Positions 8,056-16,566 of a DNA stretch of 64,000 bases are shown piece by piece (positions within the stretch are counted from its first letter, which is position 1; each line of letters opens with the position of its first letter). Origin of the DNA: Paracoccus saliphilus (lineage in GTDB: Bacteria; Pseudomonadota; Alphaproteobacteria; Rhodobacterales; Rhodobacteraceae); contig NZ_CP067140.1 of NCBI RefSeq assembly GCF_028553805.1, positions 1,116,001-1,180,000 of the forward strand, given 5' to 3'. The notes below the pieces were generated by a model, which did not search any database, was not told where the DNA came from, and was given only the letters and a program-made list of their open reading frames with translations. The position numbers were made by a program, and so were the translations under genes.

Positions 8056-8883
8056 ATGTCAAGCGAACATGCAAGCGGGCTGATGGCCGGAAAACGGGGT
8101 CTGATCATGGGCCTGGCCAATGATAAATCAATCGCATGGGGGATAGCCAAGGCCCTTGCGGCCGGGGGGGCAGAGCTCGCCTTCTCTTACCAGGGGGAGG
8201 CACTGAAGAAGCGCGTCGGCCCCCTGGCGGCGCAGCTCGGGTCCGAGATGGTGCTGCCATGCGATGTCGGTGACGAGGATTCCATCGATGCGCTGTTCGA
8301 GCAGTTGCAGAAGGAATGGGGCAAGCTGGACTTCCTGGTCCATGCCATCGGTTTCTCCGACAAGGAACAGTTGCGCGGCCGCTATGCAGAAACCACGCGC
8401 GACAATTTCCGGGCGACGATGGATATCTCGGTCTATTCCTTCACGGCGGTTGCCCGGCGCGCCGCGGCAATGATGCCCGACGGGGGCAGCATGGTAACGC
8501 TGACCTATTACGGAGCCGAGCGCGTCATGCCGCATTACAACGTGATGGGGGTCGCCAAGGCCGCGCTGGAGGCCAGTGTTCGTTACCTGGCGGAGGATTT
8601 CGGCAAGGACGGCATCCGCGTCAACGCGATTTCGGCCGGGCCGATCAAGACGCTGGCGGCCTCGGGGATCGGGGATTTCCGCTACATCATGAAGTGGAAC
8701 GAGCTGAATTCTCCGCTACGCCGCAACGTGAACCAGCAGGATGTCGGCAATTCGGCGTTGTATCTGCTGTCTGACCTTGGTTCGGGCGTGACAGGCGAAA
8801 CGCATCACGTCGATGCCGGTTATCACGTCGTCGGAATGAAAGCTGTTGACGCCCCGGATATCGCGGCGGTGAAGCGCGACTGA
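8056..8883 (+). CDS. fabI: Enoyl-[acyl-carrier-protein] reductase (NADH)
   Basis: A 275-residue SDR enzyme that performs the last reduction in fatty acid elongation. The N-terminal [16 protein letters not shown] is the FabI cofactor motif; the catalytic pair is Tyr and Lys in [12 protein letters not shown] (Tyr-x6-Lys arrangement of FabI); [14 protein letters not shown] and [15 protein letters not shown] are also family-typical. GAGGG precedes the ATG at 8056. It is followed by a dispersed hairpin repeat that probably ends transcription. Confidence 0.97.
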   Translation: MSSEHASGLMAGKRGLIMGLANDKSIAWGIAKALAAGGAELAFSYQGEALKKRVGPLAAQLGSEMVLPCDVGDEDSIDALFEQLQKEWGKLDFLVHAIGFSDKEQLRGRYAETTRDNFRATMDISVYSFTAVARRAAAMMPDGGSMVTLTYYGAERVMPHYNVMGVAKAALEASVRYLAEDFGKDGIRVNAISAGPIKTLAASGIGDFRYIMKWNELNSPLRRNVNQQDVGNSALYLLSDLGSGVTGETHHVDAGYHVVGMKAVDAPDIAAVKRD

Positions 8884-8905
8884 TTCTCCGATTTCGGCGG
8901 TTGAT

Positions 8906-8972
8906 GGGGGCTGTCTGCCCCCGTCGCCCGTTCCGGGCGCCTCCCCCGAGGATATTGGCATGAAGAAGAAGG
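8906..8972 (+). repeat. Dispersed intergenic repeat, copy A
   Basis: Hairpin GGGGGC-tgtct-GCCCCC (8906-8922), hairpin CGCCCG-ttc-CGGGCG (8925-8939), then a core CCCCGAGGATATTGGCATG followed by AAGAAGAAG. It lies between the convergent genes fabI and the M20 peptidase. On the minus strand the core reads CTTCTTCTTCAT, giving a pyrimidine-rich tract next to the hairpins. Confidence 0.8.
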
Positions 8973-9031
8973 AGCGCGTATAGCGCGATATTCGAGGGCG
9001 GGCCCAGCTTTCGTGGGTGCCGAGCCTGGTT

Positions 9032-10300
9032 TCATGATCCTGTCAGCAGCTCCTGCAAGACCAGCGCCATGACCTTGGCGCTGTCGGACATATCCTGCAC
9101 GCCGATCCATTCATCCGGCTGATGGGCCAGATCCAGGACGCCGGGTCCATAGGCGATGCAGTTCTTCAGCTTGCCGATCCGGTCGATATGTTTCTGGTCA
9201 TAGGTGCCGGGGCTGACGACATAGCCCGCCTCGCGCCCAAGGACATCCTGGATCGCGGCTGCGGTCGTGCGCACGACCGGGGCCTCCTTGTCGGTCATCG
9301 AGGGGATGACCTCGAAAAGATCGCGGATCTCGTAGCGAAAGCTGGGCCGTTGCGCCTTGACCCTTTCCATGAGCGCGGCGATCTCGGCCTTGACCTCGGC
9401 CAGGTCCTCTTCGATGAGGAAGCGGCGGTCGATCACGATGCGGCAGCGGTCGGGCACGCAAGGGGCGGGCAGGCCGGTATATTCCGCCGCCTGTTCCACC
9501 GCGCCGCCATGGATCGAGTTGATGTTCAGGGTCGAGGATCGCGCGCCCTCGGGGATCACCGGCATTTCCGTGTGTTTCCCGGCGAGCAAGGGCCATAGCG
9601 CGGCCTCCATCTCGGCCAGCACGGCACCCATGTGACGGACGGCGCAATCGCCCAGGAAGGGCATCGAGCCATGCGCGATGCGGCCATGGGTTTCGATCTC
9701 GGCCCACCAGACACCGCGATGGCCAAGGCAGATGCGGTCCTTGTGCAGCGGCTCGGGGATGATGACGTGATCGACATGGGTGAATGCTCCCTGTCCGGCC
9801 AGATGTGCAACGCCGCCATAGCCGCCGGATTCCTCGTCCGCGGTGGCGCTGATCTCGATGCTGCCGGCATGGTCGGGATAGGTTGCGACAAAAGCCTCGG
9901 CGGCGATGATACTGGCCGCCAGCCCGCCTTTCATGTCGCAGGCGCCACGGCCATAGATACGGTCGCCATCAAGTTCGGCCCCGAAAGGATCGCGGGTCCA
10001 GCCATGACCGACCTCGACCACATCGTGATGGCTGTTGAAATGCACGCAATCGCCCGGCTTCGCGCCCTGCCGCCGCGCCACGACGTTCCAGCGGGGGAAT
10101 TCCTCGCAATCGCCGGGTGCGCCATGGGCGCGCACCAGCTCGCATCGCCATCCCTGCCGCGACATGCGCGCCTCGAGATATTCGCAGATGTCGCGGTAAT
10201 GACGCCCCGGCGGGTTCAGCGTCGGAATGCGGATCAGCTCTTGCGTCAGCGTGACAAGCTGATCGCGGCGGTCGTCGATGGCATCTTTCAGGTGACTCAT
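9032..10300 (-). CDS. M20 family metallohydrolase (ArgE/DapE type)
   Basis: A 422-residue hydrolase of the acetylornithine deacetylase / succinyl-diaminopimelate desuccinylase family. Zinc-site motifs are visible: FNSHHDVV, GACDMKGG, ADEESGGYGG with the tandem glutamates, HVIIPEP, and the late histidine in SPGTYDQKH. The dimerisation domain sits in the middle (RGVWWAEIETHGRIAHGS). The start at 10300 (MSHLKDAIDDRR) begins where family similarity begins; a longer frame upstream to 10570 is overlap with the next gene's coding DNA. It is divergent from the seven-gene operon. The substrate is unknown and it need not be an arginine-pathway enzyme. Confidence 0.88.
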   Translation of the reverse strand: MSHLKDAIDDRRDQLVTLTQELIRIPTLNPPGRHYRDICEYLEARMSRQGWRCELVRAHGAPGDCEEFPRWNVVARRQGAKPGDCVHFNSHHDVVEVGHGWTRDPFGAELDGDRIYGRGACDMKGGLAASIIAAEAFVATYPDHAGSIEISATADEESGGYGGVAHLAGQGAFTHVDHVIIPEPLHKDRICLGHRGVWWAEIETHGRIAHGSMPFLGDCAVRHMGAVLAEMEAALWPLLAGKHTEMPVIPEGARSSTLNINSIHGGAVEQAAEYTGLPAPCVPDRCRIVIDRRFLIEEDLAEVKAEIAALMERVKAQRPSFRYEIRDLFEVIPSMTDKEAPVVRTTAAAIQDVLGREAGYVVSPGTYDQKHIDRIGKLKNCIAYGPGVLDLAHQPDEWIGVQDMSDSAKVMALVLQELLTGS

Positions 10301-10368
10301 GCAGGCAAGGCTAGGCGCATGGCATTCCGGTGGCAATATGGCTCGTTCACTATCTGACCAACCCGCAC

Positions 10369-10396
10369 TTGCGCATGGCGGCTGATGGCCTAAGAT
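10369..10396 (+). promoter_or_regulatory. Candidate sigma-70-type promoter of the seven-gene operon
   Basis: TTGCGC at 10369-10374 and TAAGAT at 10391-10396 are separated by 16 bases and lie about 30 bases before the start at 10425, which has GGGAG seven bases upstream. Spacing is plausible; the -35 match is moderate. Pattern reading only. Confidence 0.4.
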
Positions 10397-10424
10397 CCCC
10401 TCAAGTTGAATTGGGAGATTTGAG

Positions 10425-11498
10425 ATGGCATCGCTGGAACAGCAGATTACCGACAGCCAGAGGCAGGTGGCACAGGCGCAGGGCAAGATCGCCGAGATGT
10501 CGCAGGTTCTGGACCGCGCGACGGGCAAGGCGGATGTAGAAGACCTGCCGCTTGATGTGGCCAATGCCACGCTGGCCGATGTTCATGCCCATACCGATGC
10601 GATGAACGCAAATATCGCCGAGCTGATCATGGGGTTGGATGACGTCACCTCGGGCTTTTCCAAGGATTTCGACGAGCTTCGCAGCAAGACCGGTTGGGAG
10701 AAATTCGTCGGTGTCTTCGCCAGCGGAAAATCCGAGGCGATGCGGCAGGAACGTCTGCGCGCCGCCAGCATCGACGACAAGCTGCAGGACCTGATCTCCA
10801 AATCCGACACGATCACCCGCTTGCTGGAAGGCCAGTTGGGATTGCTGAACGAGCAGAAGGAAAAGGTCGAGGCGAATCTGGGCCAGACCCTGACCGAACG
10901 CGAAGAGACGGTCGATACGCTGGAAAACCTGCGCGAGCGGATCGCGGCGATGGACCCCAAGCTGATCGAGCTGGAAAACAAGGTCGCCTCGACCACCGAC
11001 GCCTCGGAGCGCACCGGATACGAGACCGAGCTGGCCAATGCCAACAAGGAGCATAACGCTCTGGTGCAAGAGGAACAGGTCGCGCTGGCCAAGTCGCAAA
11101 CCCTGGAGCGTTATATCGAGGCCGGCAAGACCTGGGTGGATTCGCTGCAGAACCAGGCCGCGACACAGATGGTGCTGATCAACAAGCTGCAGACGGATAC
11201 GCGGCAGCGCGTGGTGCTGTATGATGCCCTGACCAAGTCGCTCAAGACCGCGCAGCAGCAGGACGTGGCCCACCGCATCAACGAGATCGGCGTCAAGACC
11301 GACCAGGAGGCGCAGGCCGCCATGGCCGCCATCGGCACCGCCACCAATGACCGCATGGCCGACATGCTGGAAGCCCATGGCGATCACATGGTCTTCGCCC
11401 GCAAGGTACTGGAGGAGAAGGCCAAGGCCGACGAACGCTTTGCCCGCCGCTTTGCCCAGATCGTCGAGAAGCATGACAGCAACCTGTATGGTGGCTAG
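10425..11498 (+). CDS. Uncharacterised coiled-coil protein, first gene of seven-gene operon
   Basis: A 357-residue soluble protein, mostly helical. Heptad-like stretches run at residues 1-40 (MASLEQQITDSQRQVAQAQG) and about 105-235 (LQDLISKSDTITRLLEGQLG through ENLRERIAAMDPKLIELENK), with no signal peptide or membrane helix. The later part (TRQRVVLYDALTKSLKTAQQ, then a long alanine-rich helix) recalls the overall build of TelA/toxic-anion-resistance proteins, but I cannot see a diagnostic motif and do not claim membership. It opens an operon whose next genes follow at 3, 48, -1, -4, -4 and 10 bases. It may act as a scaffold or membrane-peripheral filament for the ATPase encoded two genes downstream; that is inference. 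Confidence 0.85.
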   Translation: MASLEQQITDSQRQVAQAQGKIAEMSQVLDRATGKADVEDLPLDVANATLADVHAHTDAMNANIAELIMGLDDVTSGFSKDFDELRSKTGWEKFVGVFASGKSEAMRQERLRAASIDDKLQDLISKSDTITRLLEGQLGLLNEQKEKVEANLGQTLTEREETVDTLENLRERIAAMDPKLIELENKVASTTDASERTGYETELANANKEHNALVQEEQVALAKSQTLERYIEAGKTWVDSLQNQAATQMVLINKLQTDTRQRVVLYDALTKSLKTAQQQDVAHRINEIGVKTDQEAQAAMAAIGTATNDRMADMLEAHGDHMVFARKVLEEKAKADERFARRFAQIVEKHDSNLYGG

Positions 11499-11501
11499 GC
11501 A

Positions 11502-12635
11502 GTGGCCGAAACGGGTAAACTTGACGCCGATCACCGACGCCTCGAGGACGAGGCAAGCGCGCGTGCTTTTTTCGACCAGACGCGCCGGATCGCCACCGTG
11601 CTGCCCGCCGCGCTGGCCGAGATGGTGCGTGACCGCCTGTTCAACCGGGTCGAGACGGATGTCATCGGGGGCTACCTTTCCGCGCTGAAGGCCAGCATCG
11701 ACGCGCTGTCGATGAAATACCTGATTTCGGATCGGATCGATGGGCCGCTCCGGCAGCATGTCACGATAGATATCCATGAATCGGGCTTCCCGGTCTGGTC
11801 CGAGATCGCCCAGACCGCCGCCGATGCTGCCCAGGCTGACGAGGAACTGGCGCGCACGGCGGATACGCAGGCCATCAAGGACAGGATGATCCGCGAGATC
11901 GTCGGCGAATTGTCTATCCCGACCCGGTTGCAATACGCCATGTCGCAGCGGCTCTATTACGAGGCTCTTGCCAGAGGCGGGCTGTTCTGGCCGCAGATGC
12001 ATCCGCAGGGCTTCTGGCTCTCGGGACAGGAGGGCGGGCGGCGGCGCTGGCTGCTGCATTGGGCTGTCTATGACAGCCAGCTCAACGTGCCGGTGCTGTA
12101 CCTGATGGAGGTGGACGATACCGGCCGCCGCCCGCTGATCGAAGATGCCGGGCGCTGGCCCGAGGTGCGGGCGCATCTGTTGGCGCAGTCGGTCACCTCG
12201 CTGCAATTGCTGACCATCGCTCAGGGCTTTGACCACGATTTCGACCGGCTGCATCCGCATCGGCTGCGCCGCATCGTGCTTGGTCCGGTCTATTCGCAAA
12301 GCTTCACCGTGCAGGAGGGGCCGATCCGGCAGGTGCTGGAGAATGCGCGCGCTCCCAAGGGTGAAGATTGGGCGATGGCGATGACGGTCGAGGATTTGCG
12401 CGCCAAGGGAGCGACCGTCGAATCCAGCGGTTTCTTCAGCGTGGTCGAGCGTCAGGTCTTTCACCTCGATCCGCTGGACACGCATGGCGCGGGGCAGGGG
12501 GCGACCAGCGCCACCCGTGCGCTGATCCTGCCGCAACGGCCCTATCAGGCGCTGGTCTCGCTTGATCCGGCCGGCTTCCGGGAGATCCGCAAATACGTGC
12601 CGGGACCGGATGGCCGGGTGGTCGGATATCGCTGA
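11502..12635 (+). CDS. Uncharacterised 377-residue protein of seven-gene operon
   Basis: Starts with GTG at 11502, three bases after the previous stop, so translation is probably coupled. It is soluble with no signal peptide. The N-terminal third is helical (LPAALAEMVRDRLFNRVETD); the middle has an unusual aromatic segment FWPQMHPQGFWLSGQEGGRRRWLLHW followed by strand-rich sequence (VPVLYLMEVDD), and the C-terminus ends in QRPYQALVSLDPAGFREIRK. I recognise no catalytic motif or known domain. Close packing with the AAA+ ATPase gene suggests a subunit or substrate adaptor of the same machine. Confidence 0.85.
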   Translation: MAETGKLDADHRRLEDEASARAFFDQTRRIATVLPAALAEMVRDRLFNRVETDVIGGYLSALKASIDALSMKYLISDRIDGPLRQHVTIDIHESGFPVWSEIAQTAADAAQADEELARTADTQAIKDRMIREIVGELSIPTRLQYAMSQRLYYEALARGGLFWPQMHPQGFWLSGQEGGRRRWLLHWAVYDSQLNVPVLYLMEVDDTGRRPLIEDAGRWPEVRAHLLAQSVTSLQLLTIAQGFDHDFDRLHPHRLRRIVLGPVYSQSFTVQEGPIRQVLENARAPKGEDWAMAMTVEDLRAKGATVESSGFFSVVERQVFHLDPLDTHGAGQGATSATRALILPQRPYQALVSLDPAGFREIRKYVPGPDGRVVGYR

Positions 12636-12683
12636 CACAGACAATTGAATGAATCAGGCAGGCATTGGTCGAGAGAGGATTGA

Positions 12684-14606
12684 ATGGACGCGCGTAACGA
12701 GATGGAACTGCCCGAGGCCGAAATCCAGGGCCATTATCCCCAGGCCCTGTCGCTGCTGACCGGGTTCGAGCATGCGCCGCGCCTTGGCAAATCCGCCCCT
12801 GTGGCCCCGATTGAGCGTTCTCCGGGGATACGCACGACCCGGCGTTTCCGCTCGACCACGCCGGGGCTGGCGGGGCGATCCACGGCGCGGGGCGAGGGCA
12901 CCCAGCTCTTGCAAAGGATCGAGGATGCCGATGGCGACGAATTGGCGACTCCCGCCGCCGCGACAGTAACCCGCGCCCTGCGCCGCGCGATTGCCATCGC
13001 GCTTGCCGTGGCCGACGAGGTTGCGGCGCGCTCGGGGGCGGCGGAGTTGAAACGCACCAACCTGGAAAGCCGCCTTCCCGCCGACCGGCATCGCGAATTT
13101 GCCGAGCTGCTGGCGGTCGAGTCGCTGGCGGCCCTGTCGGTCATGGCCAATGCGACGGCTTTCCTGCTGGCCGAACACACCGGATCTCATAGCATCGAGG
13201 GCGTGACCAGCGACGAGGTCTTGACCGACAACCCATTGGCCGCATTGCAAGGCGCTCTGTGGGAACTGGATCAGAACCTCGCGCGCCACGCACAGGATGA
13301 CGAGACGCTGATCGCCACCATGCTGGCGTGGGCCGAGGCGCTGTCCGCTGCTGTTGCATCTCGTGGAGAGACGGCAGCGCGAGTCGGTGCTTTCACCGGT
13401 GCAAGTTGGCGCGTCGAGGCGGATGATTTCCCCATCGCGGGTTTTGCCCCGGCCACGAAATCCCGCGGTCCGGCCCTGACCATGGCCTTCAAGAAGCCCG
13501 AAGAGGTGATCGGCAACGCCATCGCCAAGCATCAGGCAATGCGGTTGGCGCGGATGGTCGTCGCCTATGATTTCGAGCGGATGAGCAACCCGTTCGTGGA
13601 ACTGGGTGGCTTCGTCTTTACCTTCCTGGGCGATGGCCGCCCCGGCACCGGCAAGACCACGCTGATCCAGATGATGGCCGGGATGATCAATGATTACTGC
13701 GCGGTCGCTGGCTATCCCTTCCGCTATCGCAACCTGTCGGTGGACAATATCGACAGCTACCAGGGAAAATCCGGCCAGAACGCCCGTGCTTTCATCGACG
13801 CTGTGCTCGATCCCAAGGCGATCGGGTTCGGCACGATCGACGATATCGACCAGATCGCGGGCAAGCGCGGCGACCGGCAGTCTTCATCGGGCCAGCAGGA
13901 AATCACCGCCGTACTGATGGAGGCTTTCGCCGGTGCCTCGACGGTGGTGCGCGGCAACTGCACCTTCGGGATGTTCAGCAACCATGCCGAGAATATCGAC
14001 GATGCCCTGCGCCAGCGCGCCGCTGCCCGCTTCCTGATCGACGGGCCGATCACGCAGGACGACTATATCGACATTCTTGCCCTGCTTCTGGGCAAGCGGC
14101 ATCAGATCCCGGTGGGCGATCACGACCTGATGCGCGCGCAGGCGATGCAAAAGGCCGTCGCGGACAGCTATGCCGGCCATTCCCGCCCGGCCGAAGCCGG
14201 TCTTGCGCGCGTCTTCGACGAGGTGAGCCGCGATTTCGGCAAGCTGGAAACGCTGGCCGAACTGGGCAGCTACCTGCATGCCATCGCCCTGGCCGAGCCG
14301 CGTTTCACCGGCCGCGCGGTCAAGAACATCACCGATGCGGTCAAGGCACGCGCGATGGATTTCGACATGCCAGACGAATGGTTCGAGACGCCCGAGCCCT
14401 TCCTCCACCAGCCCTATGCGTGCAAGCTCGAGATGATCGAGGCCTTGCGCCAGCCGATCACGACAGAGATGGTCGTGCAGGAAATCAACCGCTATGCCGA
14501 TAGCGAATGGCGCTATTCCGACAGCGCGGACGAGGCCGCCATCGAGGAAACCGTTCGCGGGATGGAGCGGATGGCAGAGGCCAAGCGGCGGTTTGCGGGG
14601 ACGTGA
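12684..14606 (+). CDS. AAA+ ATPase of seven-gene operon
   Basis: A 640-residue protein. About 310 residues of alanine-rich, largely helical N-terminal region precede a single AAA+ module: Walker A GRPGTGKTT at about residues 318-326, Walker B FGTIDDIDQI near 382-391, and a sensor-1/arginine-finger region CTFGMFSNHAENIDDALRQR near 425-445, which resembles the 'TN..E.lD.Al.R' pattern of FtsH/p97-class ATPases. A helical C-terminal lid region follows. No membrane segment and no protease motif (HExxH) is present, so this is likely a remodelling or unfolding ATPase. GAGAGG precedes the ATG at 12684. The stop overlaps the start of the next gene (TGATG). Confidence 0.9.
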   Translation: MDARNEMELPEAEIQGHYPQALSLLTGFEHAPRLGKSAPVAPIERSPGIRTTRRFRSTTPGLAGRSTARGEGTQLLQRIEDADGDELATPAAATVTRALRRAIAIALAVADEVAARSGAAELKRTNLESRLPADRHREFAELLAVESLAALSVMANATAFLLAEHTGSHSIEGVTSDEVLTDNPLAALQGALWELDQNLARHAQDDETLIATMLAWAEALSAAVASRGETAARVGAFTGASWRVEADDFPIAGFAPATKSRGPALTMAFKKPEEVIGNAIAKHQAMRLARMVVAYDFERMSNPFVELGGFVFTFLGDGRPGTGKTTLIQMMAGMINDYCAVAGYPFRYRNLSVDNIDSYQGKSGQNARAFIDAVLDPKAIGFGTIDDIDQIAGKRGDRQSSSGQQEITAVLMEAFAGASTVVRGNCTFGMFSNHAENIDDALRQRAAARFLIDGPITQDDYIDILALLLGKRHQIPVGDHDLMRAQAMQKAVADSYAGHSRPAEAGLARVFDEVSRDFGKLETLAELGSYLHAIALAEPRFTGRAVKNITDAVKARAMDFDMPDEWFETPEPFLHQPYACKLEMIEALRQPITTEMVVQEINRYADSEWRYSDSADEAAIEETVRGMERMAEAKRRFAGT

Positions 14607-14902
14607 TGGGGTTGGCGGTGCTAGGAATCGGATTTATGGCGGTTGCGACCTTGGCCGATTATCTCGCGCACCGCTCGGTTGCCCTACGCTTTGCATCTTT
14701 TTTGTTTCTCATATTAGCGGCCACATTCGCCATGACCGCGAATCTGTGTCATCCCCGCTTTTTTCTTTCGTTCAACGAAGCGGGGCAATGCAGTGCGAGT
14801 GATTATCCATCAGAGGTTTTCGGAAGCTTTCTGTTGATATTCGTGGTTATTGCGCTTGTGGCCGTTGTTCTTGCGGCATTGATAAGAAGGGGCAGATCGT
14901 GA
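14606..14902 (+). CDS. Small three-helix membrane protein of seven-gene operon
   Basis: A 98-residue protein starting at the ATG in TGATG (start overlaps the ATPase stop by one base). Three hydrophobic segments are visible: about residues 1-17 (MGLAVLGIGFMAVATLA), 28-46 (RFASFLFLILAATFAM), and 73-93 (FGSFLLIFVVIALVAVVLAA), followed by a basic tail RRGRS. Two cysteines (NLCHP and AGQC) flank the loop between helices two and three. GC content is much lower than its neighbours (two 60-base lines counted at 50% and 48%). Its stop overlaps the GTG start of the next gene by 4 bases. Confidence 0.8.
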   Translation: MGLAVLGIGFMAVATLADYLAHRSVALRFASFLFLILAATFAMTANLCHPRFFLSFNEAGQCSASDYPSEVFGSFLLIFVVIALVAVVLAALIRRGRS

Positions 14903-16278
14903 AACGCCTCATCGAAAAGGGCCTGATGTTCGGCAACCTGATCCGGGTGGATTCGGCGGCCTGGATCGGCCTGTATAATCGCGCGCTGAAAAAGCTGATA
15001 GGGCAAGAAACCGCCCTGACGGAATTCCATATCGACATCTCCGGTTATTCGCCCGAGATCGGCGACGAGCTTGGCGATATGGATTACCTCGCTCCGAAAG
15101 GGGGCAATCGGTATTTCGTCCTGCTCACGACCGAGCAGAAGACTGCGCCGATGCTGAATGCCGATCTGTCGGTCCTGCGCGACGTGCTGCGACGGTTCAT
15201 CACGGAAAACGAGAGCCAGCTTTTCAGCCTGACCGCCCGCGACGCCGTCATCGGCGAGATCGACGATCAGGTCTGGCAGCTGCAAGGCCCCGCCGATCTG
15301 CCGGATATTCGCCGCCTTCGGGTCAGTGCCGATACCACCGGCAACCATGTGGCCGAAGCCGACAAGCTGACCGCGATGATCGAGCAATTCCGCTCTGATC
15401 CCGACGGCTGGTGGGACGATGTCCTGATCGCCCGGATGATCGGGCAGGCGAAGAAATCGGGCGATGTGCTGCGCCACCCGATCCGCCTCGAACATACGGA
15501 TTTCGAGGTGCCGGATTTTTGGACCGACAGGTTCGGCGGCACCTATGTTATCCGCTCGACACGGGAACCGGCGGTGATCTTTGCCGACCCGGATCACGAG
15601 ACCGAGGTGGAGGGGTTCCTGGCGTTAACGGTCTCGGACCGGCACGCGCTGGCTGCCTGGCTGGCGCGGAATGCCCTGGCCGAGCCGATCATCAATGCGC
15701 GTGGCGCCGATGCCGCCGCGATCTTGCGCCAGAAGATCGATTTCATTCTTGCTGATGCGGCGGTCTGGCTGTGCCTTGATACCGGTGATGGCACGCGGGC
15801 GGAACTGCGCCGCACCGCTGCCCGGATGGGGGACGATCTGCCTGCCGAGATCCGGGGATTGTCGGCACTGCAACGCTATGCGGAACAGGGAGGCGACTGG
15901 CCGGTGATCGATAGTGGCGATCCCGCCTATTTCCATGCGCTCCGGGCGACATCCGGCCCGGCCCGCGACCTGGTCAATCGGCTGCTCTCGGAACTTGCGC
16001 CCCAGGATGTGCGGCAATTGTTCATCACCCACAAGCCGCTCTTCTATCGTCTTTATCAGGACTGGCCGGACGCGAAACGCGCCTATGTCGCGAATATGCT
16101 GGCCCGCGAATATGCCATGGACAAGCAGGGCACGCGCGATGCCCTCTTTGGCCCGGAACCGGATATGGCAGAGCCGGACATGACCTCCTCCGCCTCTGGC
16201 CCATGGGGCATGCCGCGCGTCAGCTTGTCGAAAGGGGTGACCGGGCCCTGGGGCAGCGCTGCGGGAGGGGCAGGGTGA
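14899..16278 (+). CDS. Uncharacterised 459-residue protein of seven-gene operon (DUF6638-like)
   Basis: Starts with GTG at 14899 overlapping the previous stop (GTGA). It is soluble by appearance, starting MKRLIEKGLMFGNLIRVDS with YNRALKKLIGQETALTEFHI after it. No signal peptide, membrane helix or catalytic motif is recognised. The last 40 residues are Pro/Gly/Ser-rich (PDMAEPDMTSSASGPWG) and probably disordered, a possible docking tail. From memory, similar proteins in Rhodobacterales carry the label DUF6638; I cannot verify this by search. It is translationally coupled on both sides, a strong hint that stoichiometry with the membrane partners matters. Confidence 0.82.
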   Translation: MKRLIEKGLMFGNLIRVDSAAWIGLYNRALKKLIGQETALTEFHIDISGYSPEIGDELGDMDYLAPKGGNRYFVLLTTEQKTAPMLNADLSVLRDVLRRFITENESQLFSLTARDAVIGEIDDQVWQLQGPADLPDIRRLRVSADTTGNHVAEADKLTAMIEQFRSDPDGWWDDVLIARMIGQAKKSGDVLRHPIRLEHTDFEVPDFWTDRFGGTYVIRSTREPAVIFADPDHETEVEGFLALTVSDRHALAAWLARNALAEPIINARGADAAAILRQKIDFILADAAVWLCLDTGDGTRAELRRTAARMGDDLPAEIRGLSALQRYAEQGGDWPVIDSGDPAYFHALRATSGPARDLVNRLLSELAPQDVRQLFITHKPLFYRLYQDWPDAKRAYVANMLAREYAMDKQGTRDALFGPEPDMAEPDMTSSASGPWGMPRVSLSKGVTGPWGSAAGGAG

Positions 16279-16556
16279 TCAAGTTTTTCCGCCTGATTGT
16301 GATCGTGCTGGCGGTCGAGGCGCTGTTCTTCGTCCTGCTCCGCATCTATATCCGGTCACTCCGGTATGAAAAGCTGGAGGAAATCTGGGACGAACGCCAT
16401 CCCGACAGGGCCGGAGACAGTCCGGCACGGGACGAGTTCGTGCGAAAATCGATGGTCGGTTACGAGAAATCGCTGAAGGTCAGGCTGACCTGGGCGGTTT
16501 TCATCATTCCGAACCTGGCGATCATGGGGATCGTCTATTGGGTGAACTGGCAGTAG
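16275..16556 (+). CDS. Small two-helix membrane protein of seven-gene operon
   Basis: A 93-residue protein from a GTG at 16275 that overlaps the previous stop by 4 bases. Helix one is FRLIVIVLAVEALFFVLL (about residues 4-21), then a charged middle part (RYEKLEEIWDERHPDRAGDS) and a C-terminal helix WAVFIIPNLAIMGIVYWVNW. The topology is a hairpin with a charged 45-residue loop. I recognise no family. An upstream in-frame ATG at 16203 lies inside the previous gene and is rejected. Confidence 0.8.
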   Translation: MIKFFRLIVIVLAVEALFFVLLRIYIRSLRYEKLEEIWDERHPDRAGDSPARDEFVRKSMVGYEKSLKVRLTWAVFIIPNLAIMGIVYWVNWQ

Positions 16557-16566
16557 GAGCCGCCGC

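Noticed and set aside
10425..11498. Naming the coiled-coil protein TelA or PspA
   Set aside because: The helical build is reminiscent, but no diagnostic motif of either family could be identified by eye.
10401..12644. A 747-codon minus-strand open frame
   Set aside because: It is antisense to the first two genes of the seven-gene operon; the residues are low-complexity (GLGL, QRG, RHR repeats) typical of a mirrored GC-rich coding frame.
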